The notes beneath the pieces are model-generated. The model ran no database searches and was not told the DNA's origin. It saw only the letters and a list, made by a program, of their open reading frames with translations. The position numbers were made by a program, and so were the translations under genes. Below are positions 21,713 through 23,985 of a stretch of 23,985 bases of DNA, in pieces. Location: the IMG/VR virus record IMGVR_UViG_3300010157_002315, positions 1 through 23,985 of that record, one strand, 5' to 3'. The stretch's first letter is position 1; the number at the start of each line of letters is the position of its first letter. This DNA is from a virus.

Positions 21713-22227
21713 TATGCTTTTCCTTTATTTAATTTTGGGATCGACCCTGTAAACTTTTCAAATTGATTAATTAATGCTTTTTCTAAATCCCACTGGATCG
21801 ACGATTCAACTGTAATAGATTCACCTGCCATAATTAATGTTTGTTTAATTATAGGACATTTGTATGCCCAAAATTCGACAAGATTGTTTTTATCATATAT
21901 TAACTCTCTAAGTTCGATCCTACAATACTCATCGGTATCATATGTGTATGTACCTTTCATTGTACGATATCTCCCAAATCTACATTTAGTACCCTTCTTC
22001 GGTTGTCCGTCGGACATCCGTATTCCTAATGGAACACCGGACGCTCCAATTTTATAGATAATGCCGTTTACAGTAATGAAATATACCCAGCTGGTATGAT
22101 CTGCATACATTATACTAGAATCAATTTTATCATAGATCCATTCTCCGTGATAATCATTAATTCTGCAAACACGTTTGAAATCTTTAAAATGACTAACGTG
22201 ATTCAATATTACAGATAATTTAGACAT
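21712..22227 (-). CDS. GIY-YIG-nuclease-like protein, 171 aa
   Basis: Residues 48-61 read VYF, then IYKIGAS after a short turn, which matches the two-strand GIY-YIG start in the relaxed VYFI/YKIG form seen in T5orf172-like domains. R70 (GIR) fits the conserved Arg of the following helix. A Glu-rich helix near the C-terminus (ESSIQWDLEKALINQFEKF) could hold the catalytic Glu and Asn. The middle is Tyr/Lys/Arg-rich. It might act on DNA as a nuclease or be a homing-related remnant. The start overlaps the upstream stop by one base. Confidence 0.6.
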   Translation of the reverse strand: MSKLSVILNHVSHFKDFKRVCRINDYHGEWIYDKIDSSIMYADHTSWVYFITVNGIIYKIGASGVPLGIRMSDGQPKKGTKCRFGRYRTMKGTYTYDTDEYCRIELRELIYDKNNLVEFWAYKCPIIKQTLIMAGESITVESSIQWDLEKALINQFEKFTGSIPKLNKGKA

Positions 22228-23081
22228 TATACTTCCAATAAAATATTAGGGTTCCAGCCAGTTTGCTCACTATACCCGTCGTTTTCATAACCGCGTGGAT
22301 TACATACAACTCGAGTCTCACCAATTTTATAATCAAATGGATGATGAGTGTGTCCATGTGTCCACAGAACAATCTGTGGATGATCCAGAATAAATTCACT
22401 CAATTCGCTGTGGTAGCCACCGTTCATCAAAGTATCGTGTGCATACATTGGATGCATACTTTGAAAACTAGGAGTATGATGTCCAACTACTACACACTTT
22501 TTGTCCTTGTGTTCTTTAACAATGTGCTTAATATAGCCAAGTGTTCGATCATGACGAATAGCAACATCCAACGGACTCATAGCCGCATACTCACGCTGGT
22601 CATTACGAACAATTTTAAAATCGTTCATCATATCTTTAATGGCATGCATAGTCAACGGATCACGCTTGTTCATATCAGTCCACAAGGTACCACCAACAAA
22701 TACAACATCGTTAATGATCTTCATGTCTTGCTCTAACATGTATACATTAGGATACTTGGCACATTCTTCACGCATGTAATCAATAGCCGCATAGAACTTG
22801 CCATTGTAGAATTCGTGATTGCCCATAATATAAATAACGTGTGGGAACTGAAAACTACACCGCTTAAAGAAATCGCGGAAACGAGCAACTCTCTGCATCT
22901 TACGACTAAGGTCTGCTAATGCACCATTACTGTAGGGATTAAAGTCTGCGGCATGATGGTCGTGGAGATCCTGGGCAATCATAATATCACCGCCGAGGAT
23001 AAGGACATCGTAGTCCTGATCGTTAACAATGTTAATGTCAGAGAACTCTAAATGGAGATCACTGACTAGTTTGATTTTCAT
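22227..23081 (-). CDS. Calcineurin-like metallophosphoesterase, 284 aa
   Basis: All metal-binding blocks are present: SDLHLEF (D8, H10), LGGDIM (D32), MGNHEFY (N88, H89), VGHHTPS (H201) and THGHTHH (H242-H246). Such enzymes hydrolyse phosphomonoesters or diesters of nucleotides, RNA or proteins. I start it at ATG 23081 (MKIKLVSDLH). The frame stays open to 23267, but those residues lie within the upstream gene and look like out-of-frame reading. The true overlap with the upstream gene is 23 bases. The C-terminal part contains NPRGYEN, usual for phage and bacterial members. Substrate unknown. Confidence 0.93.
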   Translation of the reverse strand: MKIKLVSDLHLEFSDINIVNDQDYDVLILGGDIMIAQDLHDHHAADFNPYSNGALADLSRKMQRVARFRDFFKRCSFQFPHVIYIMGNHEFYNGKFYAAIDYMREECAKYPNVYMLEQDMKIINDVVFVGGTLWTDMNKRDPLTMHAIKDMMNDFKIVRNDQREYAAMSPLDVAIRHDRTLGYIKHIVKEHKDKKCVVVGHHTPSFQSMHPMYAHDTLMNGGYHSELSEFILDHPQIVLWTHGHTHHPFDYKIGETRVVCNPRGYENDGYSEQTGWNPNILLEV

Positions 23082-23484
23082 ATTCTTTCTTTCGTTGTTG
23101 ACGCTCTGCTTCGTGATGATCACACAGAGTCTTAATCCATCCGCCATCTCGGCGTTTACCAGGAGCACCACATTCTTCACAACTAGCATCTGCCCATACT
23201 TCAGCCATTTGTACCATGCCACGGATTCGCTCATCGCCACCGTCGTAATAAAAACGTAGCCCACCAAATTTTTCTTTAATCTGTGCTACCACTACCTGTG
23301 CTACAACTTCTGACTGTTTATTCTTCCAATCAAGGTGATGCTGAATCTGACCACACAGTTCTTCAAGAATTGGCCACCAGCCTTCGCCACATGCAAATCC
23401 ACCATACTTGCCGCTAAACATCTTTGGAAAACGTTCTTCCATATGTTTAGCAAATGCATCATACTTTTCAAATTCATTATCCAT
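23059..23484 (-). CDS. Conserved phage-type Zn-ribbon-like protein, 141 aa
   Basis: A helical N-terminal half includes KYGGFACGEGWWPILEELC. The C-terminal half has FGGLRFYYDGG followed by CEECGAPG (C102, C105) and TLCDHH (C121, H123/H124), a zinc-ribbon-like arrangement. The pattern occurs in many phage hypotheticals. The tail is Lys/Glu/Gln-rich. It begins one base after the previous stop and overlaps the metallophosphoesterase start by 23 bases. Function is unknown; nucleic-acid or protein binding is possible. Confidence 0.85.
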   Translation of the reverse strand: MDNEFEKYDAFAKHMEERFPKMFSGKYGGFACGEGWWPILEELCGQIQHHLDWKNKQSEVVAQVVVAQIKEKFGGLRFYYDGGDERIRGMVQMAEVWADASCEECGAPGKRRDGGWIKTLCDHHEAERQQRKKEYENQTSQ

Positions 23485-23485
23485 A

Positions 23486-23683
23486 TCAATCCTTATCTAC
23501 TGGTATACAGTAAGTGGCCCACAGACCTTTTTGTACCCACATGTCTCCACCTTTATCTGGCACCATAATAATACCATTGAGACACATACGTTGTGGAATA
23601 GGAGCGAGGACCAACACTACTAACTGACTGATGATCACAATACCCAGTATGGTCATTAAGGTTCTGAATACCCAATTGCTCAT
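23486..23683 (-). CDS. Small membrane protein, 65 aa
   Basis: MSNWVFRTLMTILGIVIISQL begins with one hydrophobic helix (about residues 5-27). A soluble part with two Cys follows (RMCLNG and ATYCIP), perhaps in the periplasm. I start at ATG 23683, which overlaps the upstream TGA as ATGA. An in-frame ATG at 23707 would lengthen the overlap. No family is recognised. Length and topology resemble small phage membrane peptides whose roles include membrane remodelling or lysis inhibition, but nothing proves this here. Confidence 0.8.
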   Translation of the reverse strand: MSNWVFRTLMTILGIVIISQLVVLVLAPIPQRMCLNGIIMVPDKGGDMWVQKGLWATYCIPVDKD

Positions 23684-23901
23684 ATAAACTTCCCTAGTCC
23701 TGCCCAAATCAACTGATCCAGTTCTGTTTGGTAATCTTTGCCCAGTCTACGTTTTTCATGAATAGCTTCTAGTATTTCTTTGCCGTCGCCAAAATCACTA
23801 ACCCCTGACCCACGTGACTCTAGTTCTTCAATTAGGTCTTCTGTGTCAAAATCGGACAAGTCAACGTCTACTTCAACTTCTGTGTAAATTGTCTTATACA
23901 T
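23680..23901 (-). CDS. Small acidic phage hypothetical protein, 73 aa
   Basis: The N-terminal half is acidic and beta-like (TEVEVDVDLSDFDTEDLIEE), followed by helical segments with a Gly-rich turn (SRGSGVSDFGDGKE). I recognise this style in T4-like phages but not a function. The ATG overlaps the stop of the upstream partial gene by one base (TAATG), and its stop overlaps the next ATG by four bases. Confidence 0.82.
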   Translation of the reverse strand: MYKTIYTEVEVDVDLSDFDTEDLIEELESRGSGVSDFGDGKEILEAIHEKRRLGKDYQTELDQLIWAGLGKFI

Positions 23902-23985
23902 TATTGTACTGCCTTAACGTAATTTAATCTAGTCACATCATTTTGATGCTTCCAGTGTTTGCTGTGATCTTTAACTTTGGCTTTG
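23901..23985 (-). CDS. Partial gene: C-terminal 27 residues of an unknown protein
   Basis: The minus strand is open from the right edge to TAA at 23901-23903. It encodes a basic tail (KVKDHSKHWKHQNDVTRLNY, then VKAVQ). The TAA overlaps the next ATG, which supports it as real coding sequence continuing outside the window. Too little is visible to name it. Confidence 0.6.
   Translation of the reverse strand, partial: KAKVKDHSKHWKHQNDVTRLNYVKAVQ

Noticed and set aside
23082-23267. N-terminal extension of the metallophosphoesterase frame
   Set aside because: It runs inside the upstream Zn-ribbon-like gene; the natural family start MKIKLVSDLH is at 23081.
1-23985. tRNA genes, CRISPR arrays or insertion sequences
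   Set aside because: No cloverleaf-like segment, regularly spaced repeat or transposase was seen by eye; intergenic gaps are too short for most of these.

Overview
This window looks like part of a large tailed-phage genome, most likely a T4-like myovirus of an aquatic Gram-negative bacterium. The grounds are AT-rich DNA, tightly packed genes nearly all on the minus strand, many ATGA or TAATG start/stop overlaps, and very short intergenic gaps. The mix of genes also fits: a T4 gp30-like DNA ligase, ClpP, a 2OG-Fe(II) oxygenase, a tryptophan-halogenase-like flavoprotein and many small phage-type hypotheticals. Both perfect sigma-70 promoters and T4-late-type TATAAATA boxes are present. The host cannot be named from the sequence; two small proteins with Sec signal peptides suggest a Gram-negative host.

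Layout. (1) 1-885 holds a partial unknown gene on the minus strand, driven by a perfect TTGACA-17-TATAAT promoter. (2) 942-12921 is a cluster of about 12 kb with eight radical SAM genes, two sulfotransferase-like genes, one SGNH-hydrolase-like gene and a 65-base scar of a third sulfotransferase. All are on the minus strand except one radical SAM gene at 2230-3285. A late-type promoter precedes the cluster and a terminator insulates it. (3) 13003-13745 holds two small exported proteins around a small cytoplasmic-looking one, with hairpin terminators. (4) 13816-18194 is a ligase operon from a second perfect sigma-70 promoter: DNA ligase, a small protein, a Bax-inhibitor-1 family membrane protein, a tryptophan-halogenase-like protein, a Trp-rich unknown and a 53-residue Cys-rich protein too short for ordinary ORF calling. 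(5) 18243-18968 is an SprT-like HExxH protein. (6) 19032-23985 is a long overlapping operon: a partial gene, small hypotheticals, a membrane peptide, a Zn-ribbon protein, a metallophosphoesterase, a GIY-YIG-like protein, a 46-residue helical protein, a DUF2693-like protein, three conserved phage hypotheticals, ClpP and the 2OG oxygenase.

The radical SAM cluster is the candidate undescribed system. Six enzymes share an N-terminal Cys module (C..W/F...CC, then CxxC usually followed by WDEE-x-AG-x-x-S-x-R) ahead of a CxxxCxxC core. The other two carry a different Cys module, one at its N-terminus and the other at its C-terminus, which is a domain permutation. Linked to sulfotransferase-like and SGNH-like genes, the set looks like a multi-step modification pathway acting on a glycan, lipid, peptide or nucleotide target. 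The substrate cannot be read from the sequence.
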